A stretch of 9,443 nt of DNA, taken from assembly GCA_902765885.1 (NCBI GenBank), contig CACXBN010000011.1, forward strand, positions 1 through 9,443, in the 5' to 3' direction. The notes under the pieces are model-generated. The model saw nothing but the letters and a program-made list of their open reading frames with translations. It had not been told where the DNA came from and made no database searches. This document shows positions 1-6,910 of the stretch, in pieces; the stretch's first letter is position 1, and each line of letters begins with the position of its first letter. The DNA is from an uncultured Ruminococcus sp. (GTDB taxonomy: Bacteria > Bacillota > Clostridia > Oscillospirales > CAG-272). Position numbers and translations under genes: made by a program.

Positions 1-465
1 GCGATTATATGCTGCCTTGACGGGATAAATCATATTTGTGACCCGGAAGATCTCAGATCATGCCTTTCTTTAGTATCCAATTATCTGAATAATGAAGGTT
101 TATTCGTTTTTGACTTAAATACGCCATATAAATTCAGAACAAGATATAACGGAAAAGATTATATCCTGGAAGATGAAAACGCAGTTTGCTGCTGGCAAAG
201 TGAAACAAACAAAAACGACACAATAGCACACTTTTACCTCTCGGTATTTGAGAAGACTGAAGACGAAGTCCATTGGACAAGAAAAGATACTTACATAGAA
301 GAAAAGGCATATTCTCTGAGGTCGATAAAAAAATATCTTTCCGAAGCAGGACTGGAAATCGTTGAGATAAACGGAAGCACAAATTATGATCCGCCGGATG
401 AATTATCCGAAAGATGGTATATCACCGCAAAGAAAGTCATAAACATCAAAACGGAGGACGAATAA
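1..465 (+). CDS. Class I SAM-dependent methyltransferase, C-terminal part (5' end outside window)
   Basis: An open frame runs from the first base to a TAA at 463-465, giving 154 visible residues and no start, so the gene begins upstream. The visible part matches the second half of a Rossmann-fold methyltransferase of the YqeM-like type common in Bacillota. Residues 6-17 resemble the acidic 'D-x-I-N-x-I-x-D-P-E' segment after motif IV. Residues 32-44 contain a G-L-F-V-F-D-L-N-T-P-Y-K strand followed by the typical turn. A beta-rich insert and a C-terminal helix with the pattern 'SLRSIKKYLSEAGLEIVEI' (residues 105-123) follow. The SAM-binding glycine-rich motif I lies outside the window, so activity cannot be judged and the substrate is unknown. 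The gene ends 3 bases before nrdR, and the nrdR ribosome binding site lies in its last codons, so the two are very probably co-transcribed. The family call is fairly secure; the role is not. Confidence 0.8.
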   Translation, partial: AIICCLDGINHICDPEDLRSCLSLVSNYLNNEGLFVFDLNTPYKFRTRYNGKDYILEDENAVCCWQSETNKNDTIAHFYLSVFEKTEDEVHWTRKDTYIEEKAYSLRSIKKYLSEAGLEIVEINGSTNYDPPDELSERWYITAKKVINIKTEDE

Positions 466-468
466 ACC

Positions 469-921
469 ATGAAATGCCCATCATGCGGTTATGAAGACAG
501 CAAAGTAATTGACACAAGGCCTGTTGAGGAGAACAACAGCATCAAAAGAAGACGCGAATGCCTGAAATGTCATAACAGATTCACAACTTATGAAATAGTG
601 GATGTTTTGAATCCTATCGTTGTTAAAAAAGACGGAAGTCGGGAACTGTTTGATAAAAACAAACTGCTTTCAGGTCTGCTTAAAGCCTGTCAGAAAAGAA
701 ATGTTGATGCAAAAGCAGTAGCTGATGAAATCGAAGCGACAGTGCAAAGCTCTATGAAACAGGAGATTTCATCCCGTGTAATTGGTGAGATGGCTATGGA
801 AAGACTGAAGGCGCTTGATCCAGTTGCATTCGTCAGGTTTGCCTCTGTATACAGAGAGTTCAAAGACATAGATACTTTTGCAAGAGAAATATCCGAACTT
901 ACTAACAAGACTCAGGAATAG
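469..921 (+). CDS. nrdR: Transcriptional repressor NrdR
   Basis: This 150-residue protein has the normal NrdR length and architecture. An N-terminal zinc ribbon has cysteines at residues 3, 6, 31 and 34 (CPSCG at the start, CLKC later). An ATP-cone domain spans about residues 48-138, beginning with the V-V-K-K-D-G-S-R-E segment and the F-D-K-N-K-L nucleotide-binding stretch. NrdR senses ATP/dATP through the cone and represses ribonucleotide reductase genes by binding paired NrdR boxes. No such box or nrd gene is visible here, so it acts in trans. The ATG at 469 is chosen because it gives the canonical MKCPxC start and is preceded by GGAGG at 453-457. No promoter is visible in the 3-base gap after the methyltransferase gene, so the two probably share a transcript. 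It is followed directly by the hairpin terminator. Identification is very secure. Confidence 0.97.
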   Translation: MKCPSCGYEDSKVIDTRPVEENNSIKRRRECLKCHNRFTTYEIVDVLNPIVVKKDGSRELFDKNKLLSGLLKACQKRNVDAKAVADEIEATVQSSMKQEISSRVIGEMAMERLKALDPVAFVRFASVYREFKDIDTFAREISELTNKTQE

Positions 922-930
922 AAAAAAGAA

Positions 931-966
931 AGCTCCCGGTTGACTTCAAAACCGGGAGTATTTTTG
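931..966. terminator. Bidirectional rho-independent terminator between nrdR and the purine permease
   Basis: A perfect 9-bp stem pairs 933-941 (CTCCCGGTT) with 950-958 (AACCGGGAG) around an 8-base loop. On the + strand it is followed by TATTTTT (959-965). On the minus strand the same stem is followed by CTTTCTTTTTTC (932 down to 921). Both flanks therefore supply U-rich tails. It sits between the nrdR stop at 919-921 and the permease stop at 975-977, two genes that converge. It most likely ends both transcripts. Confidence 0.9.
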
Positions 967-974
967 CAAAAAAA

Positions 975-2405
975 TCAGAACGGGATAAAGAATTTGACCA
1001 GGAATATTGCAGCAATGACATATGTCAGAACCGATATATCCTTCCATTTTCCGGATATCAGCTTTATTATGACGTATGAAATAATGGAAAGTCCAATGGC
1101 ATTTCCTATGGATCCGGTGACCGGCATTGCTATCAGCATAACGGAAACAGGAATCAGCTGATCTGGCTTACCGAAGTCGACTGATTTAAGTCCGGACATC
1201 ATTGATATACCGGTGTATATAAGAGCAACTGATGTTGCAGCAGCGGGAATAAGCGAAACGACAGGTGCCATGAAGATACACAGCAAAAACATTATGCCCG
1301 TTACCAGTGCGGAAAGCCCTGTTCTTCCGCCTGCCTCAACCCCGGAAGCAGATTCATAAAATGTTGTAACTGTTGATGTTCCCGTTGCTGATCCGACAAC
1401 GGTACCTATTGCATCAGATAAAAGCGCCTGCTTCATCTTTGGCATTTTGCCGTTTTTATCCAGCATCCCAGCTTTTGAAGCTGTCCCTACCAAAGTTCCA
1501 ATGGTATCAAACATATCTATCAAACTGAACGTGATTACCATCGCAACAATTGCAAACCAGCCGATATTGATGAATCCTTCAAAATTAAATTTGAACAAAG
1601 TCGTGTCTGCCATATCTTTGAATGGCGGCACAAAAGAGGCCTTACTGAGGCTTTCAAATGGATTGTCGCCGATTATGAGCTGGCCTGCCCAGTAAACCAC
1701 AGAAGAGAAGATCATGCCGAACAATACAGAGCCTTTTATTTTTCTGTAAGAAAGCAGGAGCGTCAGTATAAGTCCCAAAATTATCGTTATTGCGGTAAGA
1801 ATCATGTACTTGAACTTTTCGTCCCCCATCTGAGATTTCAGACTTCCGGCTGATATGGCTCCGAAGAAATCTTTCATAACGTAGAACGCATTGCTTTCAG
1901 TTTCAGAAGATGCGAGGATCCGTGAGTTTGCGCCAAATCCCAAATTCAACAACATAAGACCAATTGCAGGTGCTATTCCTATCCTTATTCCGAGAGGAAT
2001 GGAGTCCAGTATTTTTTCTCTTATATCAAATACTGACAGCACAATAAAGACAAGGCCCTCAATCAGCACAATTACAAGAGCAGACTGAAATGATGCCAGA
2101 TATGTCATGCCCGTTATTGAAACTATATTGCCAACTATGAAGGCAAAATATGTACTCAGTCCTATTCCGGGAGCCATGGCAAAAGGTTTGTTTGCCAAAA
2201 ACGCCATACAGAATGTACCTATTGCTGAAGCAATACATGTAGCAAGAAAGACTCCGTTCCAGAGCGGTGACTGAGCGTCATAATTTGTCAGAATATTCGG
2301 ATTGAGTGCGAAAATATATGCCATTGTCATAAACGATGTCAGACCGGCAATTATCTCCGTGCGCACATTTGTGTTGTTCTCTTTAAGCTTAAAGAGCTTA
2401 TTCAT
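975..2405 (-). CDS. NCS2-family purine permease (AzgA/PbuG-like, hypoxanthine/guanine or adenine uptake)
   Basis: This is a 476-residue polytopic membrane protein with about a dozen or more hydrophobic segments. Family signatures of the AzgA/PbuG branch are clear. The N-terminal region has E-I-I-A-G-L-T-S-F-M-T-M-A-Y (residues 17-30) and N-P-N-I-L (35-39). The MAPGxGL segment is at 77-83. S-L-I-D-M-F-D-T-I-G-T-L (residues 294-305) carries the conserved acidic residues D297 and D300. D-A-I-G-T-V-V-G (331-338) is followed by G-T-S-T-V-T-T-F-Y-E-S (342-352) and G-G-R-T-G-L (359-364). Characterised relatives are proton-coupled importers of adenine, guanine or hypoxanthine; which of these is used here cannot be told from sequence. 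The ATG at 2403-2405 has GGAG at 2416-2419, 10 bases upstream. Codon 84 is serine where relatives I know usually have asparagine. The gene follows the his operon on the same strand but appears to have its own promoter. It could be given the symbol pbuG or pbuO, but orthology is not shown. Confidence 0.93.
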   Translation of the reverse strand: MNKLFKLKENNTNVRTEIIAGLTSFMTMAYIFALNPNILTNYDAQSPLWNGVFLATCIASAIGTFCMAFLANKPFAMAPGIGLSTYFAFIVGNIVSITGMTYLASFQSALVIVLIEGLVFIVLSVFDIREKILDSIPLGIRIGIAPAIGLMLLNLGFGANSRILASSETESNAFYVMKDFFGAISAGSLKSQMGDEKFKYMILTAITIILGLILTLLLSYRKIKGSVLFGMIFSSVVYWAGQLIIGDNPFESLSKASFVPPFKDMADTTLFKFNFEGFINIGWFAIVAMVITFSLIDMFDTIGTLVGTASKAGMLDKNGKMPKMKQALLSDAIGTVVGSATGTSTVTTFYESASGVEAGGRTGLSALVTGIMFLLCIFMAPVVSLIPAAATSVALIYTGISMMSGLKSVDFGKPDQLIPVSVMLIAMPVTGSIGNAIGLSIISYVIIKLISGKWKDISVLTYVIAAIFLVKFFIPF

Positions 2406-2429
2406 ATATTAATATCTCCATGCTGAAAA

Positions 2430-2463
2430 TGCAGGGAAAGCTAAAAAAGCTATATTCCCTGCA
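2430..2463 (-). terminator. Hairpin after hisIE, probable his-operon terminator or 5' leader hairpin of the permease mRNA
   Basis: A 9-bp stem pairs 2430-2438 with 2455-2463 (TGCAGGGA with TCCCTGCA, plus one A-T pair). After a short bulge an inner 4-bp AGCT/AGCT stem (2439-2442 with 2448-2451) closes an A5/T5 loop. Read on the minus strand it lies 44 bases past the hisIE stop and is followed by TTTT then C, a short U-tract. The + strand side has no T-run, so if it terminates, it does so for the his transcript. The predicted start point of the permease promoter falls at the base of this same stem, so the hairpin may also sit at the very 5' end of the permease mRNA. Confidence 0.55.
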
Positions 2464-2467
2464 CTTG

Positions 2468-2476
2468 ATTATATCA
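2468..2476 (-). promoter_or_regulatory. Extended -10 promoter for the purine permease
   Basis: On the minus strand this stretch reads TGATATAAT, a perfect TG-N-TATAAT extended -10 element. No good -35 box is present: the hexamer 17 bases upstream (2491-2496) reads TAGAAA, which fits the extended -10 class. Initiation is expected near 2461, giving a leader of roughly 55 bases before the permease ATG. No purine-riboswitch core is visible in that leader. The call rests on motif match and position only. Confidence 0.6.
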
Positions 2477-2506
2477 TATTTTCATGTTTCTTTCTACCGT
2501 GATTGA

Positions 2507-3157
2507 TCATGTCATTTTTTCTTGTTTGACTTTCTTGTCAATGACATGTCTTGATTTCAGTTCATCATGTATATCATCAAGCGTGATTCCCATCTGAAGC
2601 ATCAGCACCATAACATGATATGTTAAATCCGCTATCTCGTATATAGTTTCTTTTTTATCGTCTGCTTTTGCGGCAATAATTACTTCAGTTGATTCCTCGC
2701 CGACCTTTTTTAAAATCTTATCTATTCCCTTTTCAAAAAGATAGGAAGTATATGAACCTTCAACTTTTTCTTCCTTTCTTTGGTTAAGCATTTTCATCAG
2801 AGACTGAAGTGAAAAAGTTTCATATTCATTGCTGTTATCGAATATTTCATTGTGGAAACAGGAAACATTTCCGGTGTGGCAGGCCGGTCCTTCTGGTTTG
2901 ACATACACTGCCAGCGCATCATAATCACAATCGGCCACGATAGAGACTACATGCTGGTAATTCCCGCTTGTTTCTCCTTTGAGCCACAGTTTCTGTCTTG
3001 ATCTGCTGAAAAAGCAGGTCAGTTTTTTTTCAATCGTAATTTCGAGACTTTCTCTGTTCATGTATGCCAAAGTCAATATTTTTTTGCTATCATAATCTAT
3101 TACTACAGCAGGTATCAGTCCGTTCGAATCGAACTTCACTTTATTAAGGTCTATCAT
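2507..3157 (-). CDS. hisI: Bifunctional phosphoribosyl-AMP cyclohydrolase / phosphoribosyl-ATP pyrophosphatase HisIE
   Basis: This 216-residue protein catalyses steps 2 and 3 of histidine synthesis. It removes pyrophosphate from PR-ATP (HisE part) and opens the adenine ring of PR-AMP (HisI part). The HisI domain (about 1-105) shows SRSRQ (51-55), W-L-K-G-E-T-S-G-N (58-66), the metal motif D-C-D-Y-D (76-80), and G-P-A-C-H-T-G with a later S-C-F (90-101), supplying the zinc cysteines C77, C93 and C100. The HisE domain (about 115-205) has K-V-G-E-E-S-T-E (151-158) and E174/D177 in a second helix, the usual acidic metal site of this all-alpha pyrophosphatase. Both halves look intact. It is the last gene of the his run. 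Its ribosome binding site, AAGGAGG (3163-3169), is the best in the operon, overlaps the hisF stop and is 5 bases from the ATG. The name hisIE is also used. Confidence 0.97.
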   Translation of the reverse strand: MIDLNKVKFDSNGLIPAVVIDYDSKKILTLAYMNRESLEITIEKKLTCFFSRSRQKLWLKGETSGNYQHVVSIVADCDYDALAVYVKPEGPACHTGNVSCFHNEIFDNSNEYETFSLQSLMKMLNQRKEEKVEGSYTSYLFEKGIDKILKKVGEESTEVIIAAKADDKKETIYEIADLTYHVMVLMLQMGITLDDIHDELKSRHVIDKKVKQEKMT

Positions 3158-3162
3158 ATGTT

Positions 3163-3169
3163 CCTCCTT
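3163..3169 (-). promoter_or_regulatory. Strong ribosome binding site of hisIE overlapping the hisF stop
   Basis: The minus strand reads AAGGAGG followed by AACAT and the hisIE ATG. The first bases are shared with the hisF TAA at 3168-3170. It is the closest match to the anti-Shine-Dalgarno sequence in the operon and fixes the hisIE start. Confidence 0.85.
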
Positions 3170-3926
3170 AAATCCTGACAGGGATATCGTTTTCTTTCAT
3201 TTTATTTTTCAAATCAGCAATTTTCAGTTCGGAAAAGTGAAAAATTGAAGCGGCAAGTCCGGCATCCACCTTCGGAACAGTTTTAAACAGATTTATAAAA
3301 TCGTCTGCGCATCCTGCCCCGCCGGATGCAATTACCGGCACATTCACGGCTTCACATACCTCATTGGTCAATTCAAGGTCAAATCCTTTTTTTACGCCGT
3401 CCGTATCAATTGAATTAACAACTATTTCCCCGGCTCCTCTGGAAACTCCTTCCTTGATCCATGAAATTGCCTCTTTCCCCGTGTTAATTCTGCCGCCATT
3501 CAGATAAACATTGAATTTCCCGTCAACTCTTTTTATGTCAACAGACAGAACAACGCACTGACTGCCGTAAAGCTTTGCCGCCTCGTCAATCAGCTGAGGA
3601 TTTTTCAAAGCTCCCGAATTGACACTGACTTTATCCGCTCCGCAGCTGAGCACCCTTTCAAAATCTCCTACGGTATTTATCCCGCCGCCGACTGTCACGG
3701 GAATGAAGACTCTCTGCATGGTTTCCCTTATAATGTCAGTGAAAATCTTTCTTTCTTCAAAAGAAGCCGTAATGTCATAAAAAACAAGTTCATCAGCCCC
3801 GTTGCTGCTGTAATATTCGGCAAGTTTTACAGGTGTATCAACATCATTTACATTATTAAAATTTATACCCTTCACCACTCTGCCGTTTTTTACATCCAGA
3901 CATGGAATAATTCTTTTGGTTATCAT
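3168..3926 (-). CDS. hisF: Imidazole glycerol phosphate synthase, cyclase subunit HisF
   Basis: This 252-residue (beta-alpha)8-barrel protein has the family's normal length. It pairs with HisH: ammonia released by HisH travels through the barrel and is used with PRFAR to form imidazole glycerol phosphate and AICAR. The two catalytic aspartates sit at the textbook positions: D11 in R-I-I-P-C-L-D and D130 in V-V-L-S-V-D-I-K. Phosphate-binding glycine loops are visible at V-T-V-G-G-G-I (77-83) and A-S-G-G-A-G (200-205). The ATG at 3924-3926 overlaps the hisA stop in an ATGA junction, with AGGA about 8 bases upstream, so translation is probably coupled to hisA. Confidence 0.98.
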   Translation of the reverse strand: MITKRIIPCLDVKNGRVVKGINFNNVNDVDTPVKLAEYYSSNGADELVFYDITASFEERKIFTDIIRETMQRVFIPVTVGGGINTVGDFERVLSCGADKVSVNSGALKNPQLIDEAAKLYGSQCVVLSVDIKRVDGKFNVYLNGGRINTGKEAISWIKEGVSRGAGEIVVNSIDTDGVKKGFDLELTNEVCEAVNVPVIASGGAGCADDFINLFKTVPKVDAGLAASIFHFSELKIADLKNKMKENDIPVRI

Positions 3927-4636
3927 TTTTCGAATCCTACAGCCTCTCTGAGTGTTATTGCGCCTGTATAGTATGCTTTTCCGATAATGGCTCCGTATAT
4001 GTTCATTTCGCTTAGATTTTCAAGATCTGATATCGATGAGATTCCGCCTGAAGCAATTATATTCATACCGGTTTCTTTTATAAGGACCTTGTAAAGATCA
4101 AGATTACAGCCCTTCATATCCCCGTCTTTTGATATATCGGTTGAAATAATTGTAGACACCCCGATATCTTCAAGCATATGACAGAAATCAATATATTTGA
4201 ATTCGGAATTCTTTTTCCATCCGTGTATTGCGACATAACCGGATTTTATATCCACTCCAACCGCGATCCTGTTCCCATACTTTTTAAGAGCCTCTGTCAG
4301 AAAACCGCTGTCATTAACTGCTCCGGTACCCAGAATAATTCTGTCTATTCCCGCATCTGCGTACTCTTTAACGGTATCTATCGTTCTTATGCCGCCGCCG
4401 ACTTCACAAAACAGATTAGTGTCCTGCTTTATTTTTTTTATAATATCTATATTTTCTGCCTTACCGCTCTTCGCACCATCCAAATCGACGATGTGAATGC
4501 TTCTGACTCCGCTATTTACGAAATCCCCGGCCACAGCTATAGGATTTTCGTTATATACAGTCATCTTGCTGTAATCGCCTTTATGAAGTCTTACCGCTTT
4601 CCCGCCGTAAATATCTATTGCTGGAAAAATATGCAT
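3923..4636 (-). CDS. hisA: Phosphoribosylformimino-5-aminoimidazole carboxamide ribotide isomerase HisA
   Basis: This 237-residue (beta-alpha)8-barrel protein carries out the Amadori-type isomerisation of ProFAR to PRFAR, the substrate of HisF/HisH. It opens with I-F-P-A-I-D-I-Y-G-G-K-A-V-R-L, which places catalytic D8 correctly, and the second catalytic residue D129 lies in A-V-G-V-D-I-K-S-G. Phosphate-binding segments are at E-V-G-G-G-I-R (78-84) and A-S-G-G-I-S-S (195-201). The first segment and the K-G-D-Y region distinguish it from its paralogue HisF next door. The ATG is one base after the hisH stop, with GGAG (4647-4650) inside the hisH 3' end. The 3' end shares four bases with hisF. 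Confidence 0.97.
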   Translation of the reverse strand: MHIFPAIDIYGGKAVRLHKGDYSKMTVYNENPIAVAGDFVNSGVRSIHIVDLDGAKSGKAENIDIIKKIKQDTNLFCEVGGGIRTIDTVKEYADAGIDRIILGTGAVNDSGFLTEALKKYGNRIAVGVDIKSGYVAIHGWKKNSEFKYIDFCHMLEDIGVSTIISTDISKDGDMKGCNLDLYKVLIKETGMNIIASGGISSISDLENLSEMNIYGAIIGKAYYTGAITLREAVGFEK

Positions 4637-4637
4637 A

Positions 4638-5252
4638 TTATTTCATCTCCATGAATGCCTTAATAATATTAAGACCGACATTTCCGCTTTTTTCGGGATG
4701 GAACTGACATCCGAAAATATTATCTTTCGCAACTGCTGCGGTAAGGTCTGCACCGTACTCCGTTGTTGCAATCAGTGTGTCCTTTGATGTATCAGCATAA
4801 TACGAATGCACAAAATACACGCAGTCATATTCGTTGATATATTTGAACAAAGGACTTTTCGGTCCTTCAAACCTCAGGCTGTTCCATCCAATGTGAGGTA
4901 TCTTAAATGAGCGAGGAATAATATCCGAAATCGGCCTGACTTCACCTTTTATGAGTCCCAGTCCTTTAAAGATTCCGTTTTCATGGCTGATATCAAATAA
5001 AAGCTGCATCCCAAGGCAAATACCCATAAGATATTTACCGGACTTTGCCTCGCTTGCGATAACATCGCCCAGTCCTGTCTCATTTAGTTTTCTTGCAGCA
5101 TCTTCAAAAGCTCCGACTCCGGGCAGAATTATTTTATCTGCATTTCTTATGGAATCGGGATCTGATGTAATTATTGTTTCCGCTCCCGATGCAACCAGCG
5201 ATGACCTCAGTGAGAAAAGATTTCCAACACCATAATCGACTATAGCTATCAT
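4638..5252 (-). CDS. hisH: Imidazole glycerol phosphate synthase, glutamine amidotransferase subunit HisH
   Basis: This 204-residue class I (triad) glutamine amidotransferase hydrolyses glutamine and passes ammonia to HisF. The start M-I-A-I-V-D-Y-G-V-G-N-L is typical. The nucleophile is C79 in G-I-C-L-G-M-Q, and the other triad residues are H185 and E187 in C-Q-F-H-P-E-K-S. The HisH-specific P-H-I-G-W-N motif (119-124) separates it from other amidotransferases such as TrpG or PurQ. The start codon overlaps the hisB stop by one base (TAATG). A GG from the end of hisB serves as a modest ribosome binding site about 9 bases upstream. This junction also contains a TGTTATAAT sequence that could act as an internal promoter. 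Confidence 0.97.
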   Translation of the reverse strand: MIAIVDYGVGNLFSLRSSLVASGAETIITSDPDSIRNADKIILPGVGAFEDAARKLNETGLGDVIASEAKSGKYLMGICLGMQLLFDISHENGIFKGLGLIKGEVRPISDIIPRSFKIPHIGWNSLRFEGPKSPLFKYINEYDCVYFVHSYYADTSKDTLIATTEYGADLTAAVAKDNIFGCQFHPEKSGNVGLNIIKAFMEMK

Positions 5253-5839
5253 TATAACATACCTTTTGTTGAGGGAATTTCATCAGAATATCTGTCATTT
5301 ACAGAAACAGCGTCGCTTATGCTTCTGGCGAATGATTTAAATACGCCCTCAATTATATGATGGCTGTTTTCTCCTGCCAGCTGTACTACATGAAGCGTCA
5401 TTTTAGAATCTCTTGCGAAAGAATTCCAAAATTCATCAGTGAGTTCCGTATCAAAGTCACCTACTTTTTCGGTAGGTATCTTCAACTTGGAATAATACCC
5501 TGACCTGCCGGATATATCCACAGATGTCAGTATAAGAGATTCATCCATAGGAACTGTTCTGTCTCCATATCTGTTAATGCCTTTTCTGTCACCGAGAGCG
5601 GAACAGAAAGCTTGTCCCAGACATATTCCCACATCTTCGACGGTATGATGATAATCGACATTCGTATCACCTTTGCAAATAATACTGATATCAAAACGGC
5701 CGTGAGATGCAAACAATGTAAGCATATGGTCAAGAAAGCCGCATCCCGTATTTATGTCAGCATCTCCTCTGCCGTCGATTTCAAGACGGAGCTTTATGTC
5801 CGTCTCTCTCGTGGTTCTCACAATTTCAGCACTTCTCAT
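5252..5839 (-). CDS. hisB: Imidazoleglycerol-phosphate dehydratase HisB (monofunctional)
   Basis: This 195-residue enzyme dehydrates IGP to imidazole acetol phosphate. It is a manganese enzyme of a repeated half-domain fold, and both metal-binding His clusters are seen: G-F-L-D-H-M (34-39) with D-Y-H-H-T-V-E-D (62-69), and G-E-N-S-H-H-I-I-E (156-164). The C-terminus P-S-T-K-G-M-L is the usual family ending. It lacks the N-terminal HAD phosphatase domain found in enterobacterial HisB, so it does not supply histidinol-phosphate phosphatase. The ATG at 5837-5839 lies 3 bases after the hisC stop. The nearest Shine-Dalgarno-like GGAG (5852-5855) is 12 bases away, rather distant, so coupling to hisC translation may matter. 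Confidence 0.97.
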   Translation of the reverse strand: MRSAEIVRTTRETDIKLRLEIDGRGDADINTGCGFLDHMLTLFASHGRFDISIICKGDTNVDYHHTVEDVGICLGQAFCSALGDRKGINRYGDRTVPMDESLILTSVDISGRSGYYSKLKIPTEKVGDFDTELTDEFWNSFARDSKMTLHVVQLAGENSHHIIEGVFKSFARSISDAVSVNDRYSDEIPSTKGML

Positions 5840-5842
5840 AAT

Positions 5843-6910
5843 CTATTTGTTCTCCAATATCTCTCTGATATTATCTATGAGTATATCTATCTGCTTTTCC
5901 GTGCCAACGGTTATCCTGTTGTAATCCTTTATTCTGGGTATGCCGAAGTTTCTTATAAGTATACCTCTGTTCTTCAGCTCCATATACAGGTCATATCCGG
6001 ATATTTTATCATGTTTTGCGAACACAAAATTTGCCATGGAATCGGTAACTTCGAATCCAAGGATCCTGAGTGATGAAGTCAGATATTTTCTGTTGTTTAT
6101 TATTATGTTCCTGCAATCCTCAAGATACTGCTTCTCTTTCAGCATGGCAACACCGGCTGCTGATGTCATTCTGTTTACATTATACGGGTTAATGGAATTT
6201 CTTATCCTGTTGAGGTCTTCAATTATTTCGGCGCTTGCAATGCCCAGACCGAGTCTTGCACCGGCCATCATTTTTGATTTTGAAAAAGTCTGAACGACAA
6301 GCAGGTTATCATATCTGTCAACCAATTTTACTGCACTTTCCGCGCCAAAGTCAACATACGCCTCATCTATGACCACTATGCTGTCCCTGTTTTCGGATAT
6401 TATTTTTTCAAGTTTGTCAAGCCCAAGTGCTATTCCCGTAGGAGCATTCGGATTCGCTATAAATACAGTTGCATGAGCTCCAAAATACTCCTGAACTACT
6501 ATGTTGAACTTATCATCGAGAGGCTTTTCGGTATAAGGAATTCCTGTGAATTCCGCAAATACTTTATAAAACCCGTATGTTATATCCGGGAAAACCGCAG
6601 GAGTATTCTTGTCACAGTATGCAAGAAACGCGAGATACAAAGCCTCATCTGAGCCATTTGTAACTATTACATTTTCGGCATTTGTTCCGTAATATTCCGC
6701 TATGGCATTCCTTATATCAAAGCTGCCCGGATCCGAATACAGCATCATGTTACCGGCTTCCTTTTTCACAGCATCCAGGACACTCAGAGGAATATCAAAC
6801 GGAGGCTCGTTGGTGTTCAGCTTTATGTATTCTCCGATCTTTGGCTGTTCCCCCGGTACATAGGGCTTTAACTTATCATATTTTGATGACAGGTATCTGC
6901 TCATTTTCAT
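5843..6910 (-). CDS. hisC: Histidinol-phosphate aminotransferase HisC
   Basis: This 355-residue PLP-dependent fold-type I aminotransferase moves the amino group of glutamate to imidazole acetol phosphate, giving histidinol phosphate. Visible family features are L-N-T-N-E-P-P near the start (31-37), V-T-N-G-S-D-E-A in the cofactor phosphate region (83-90), N-P-N-A-P-T-G (153-159), D-E-A-Y-V-D-F (182-188), and the Schiff-base lysine K211 in Q-T-F-S-K-S-K. The next arginine (A-G-A-R-L-G) is also kept. In isolation HisC resembles aromatic or threonine-phosphate aminotransferases, but its place inside a his operon settles the role. Two starts are possible. The ATG at 6908-6910 gives an ATGA overlap with hisD but is only 4 bases from GAGG (6915-6918). 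The ATG at 6902-6904 (Met3) has a 10-base spacing. Confidence 0.96.
   Translation of the reverse strand: MKMSRYLSSKYDKLKPYVPGEQPKIGEYIKLNTNEPPFDIPLSVLDAVKKEAGNMMLYSDPGSFDIRNAIAEYYGTNAENVIVTNGSDEALYLAFLAYCDKNTPAVFPDITYGFYKVFAEFTGIPYTEKPLDDKFNIVVQEYFGAHATVFIANPNAPTGIALGLDKLEKIISENRDSIVVIDEAYVDFGAESAVKLVDRYDNLLVVQTFSKSKMMAGARLGLGIASAEIIEDLNRIRNSINPYNVNRMTSAAGVAMLKEKQYLEDCRNIIINNRKYLTSSLRILGFEVTDSMANFVFAKHDKISGYDLYMELKNRGILIRNFGIPRIKDYNRITVGTEKQIDILIDNIREILENK

Noticed and set aside
2406..2506. Purine riboswitch ahead of the permease gene
   Set aside because: The leader expected from the -10 element is only about 55 bases and shows one hairpin. The three-way junction and conserved core of the purine aptamer are not there.
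4178..4654. + strand open frame of about 158 codons antisense to hisA
   Set aside because: It is a shadow of the hisA frame; the real gene on the other strand has both catalytic aspartates and the full barrel.
5612..6073. + strand open frame crossing hisB and hisC
   Set aside because: It spans the hisC-hisB junction antisense to two intact enzymes with all motifs conserved, with no supporting protein features.
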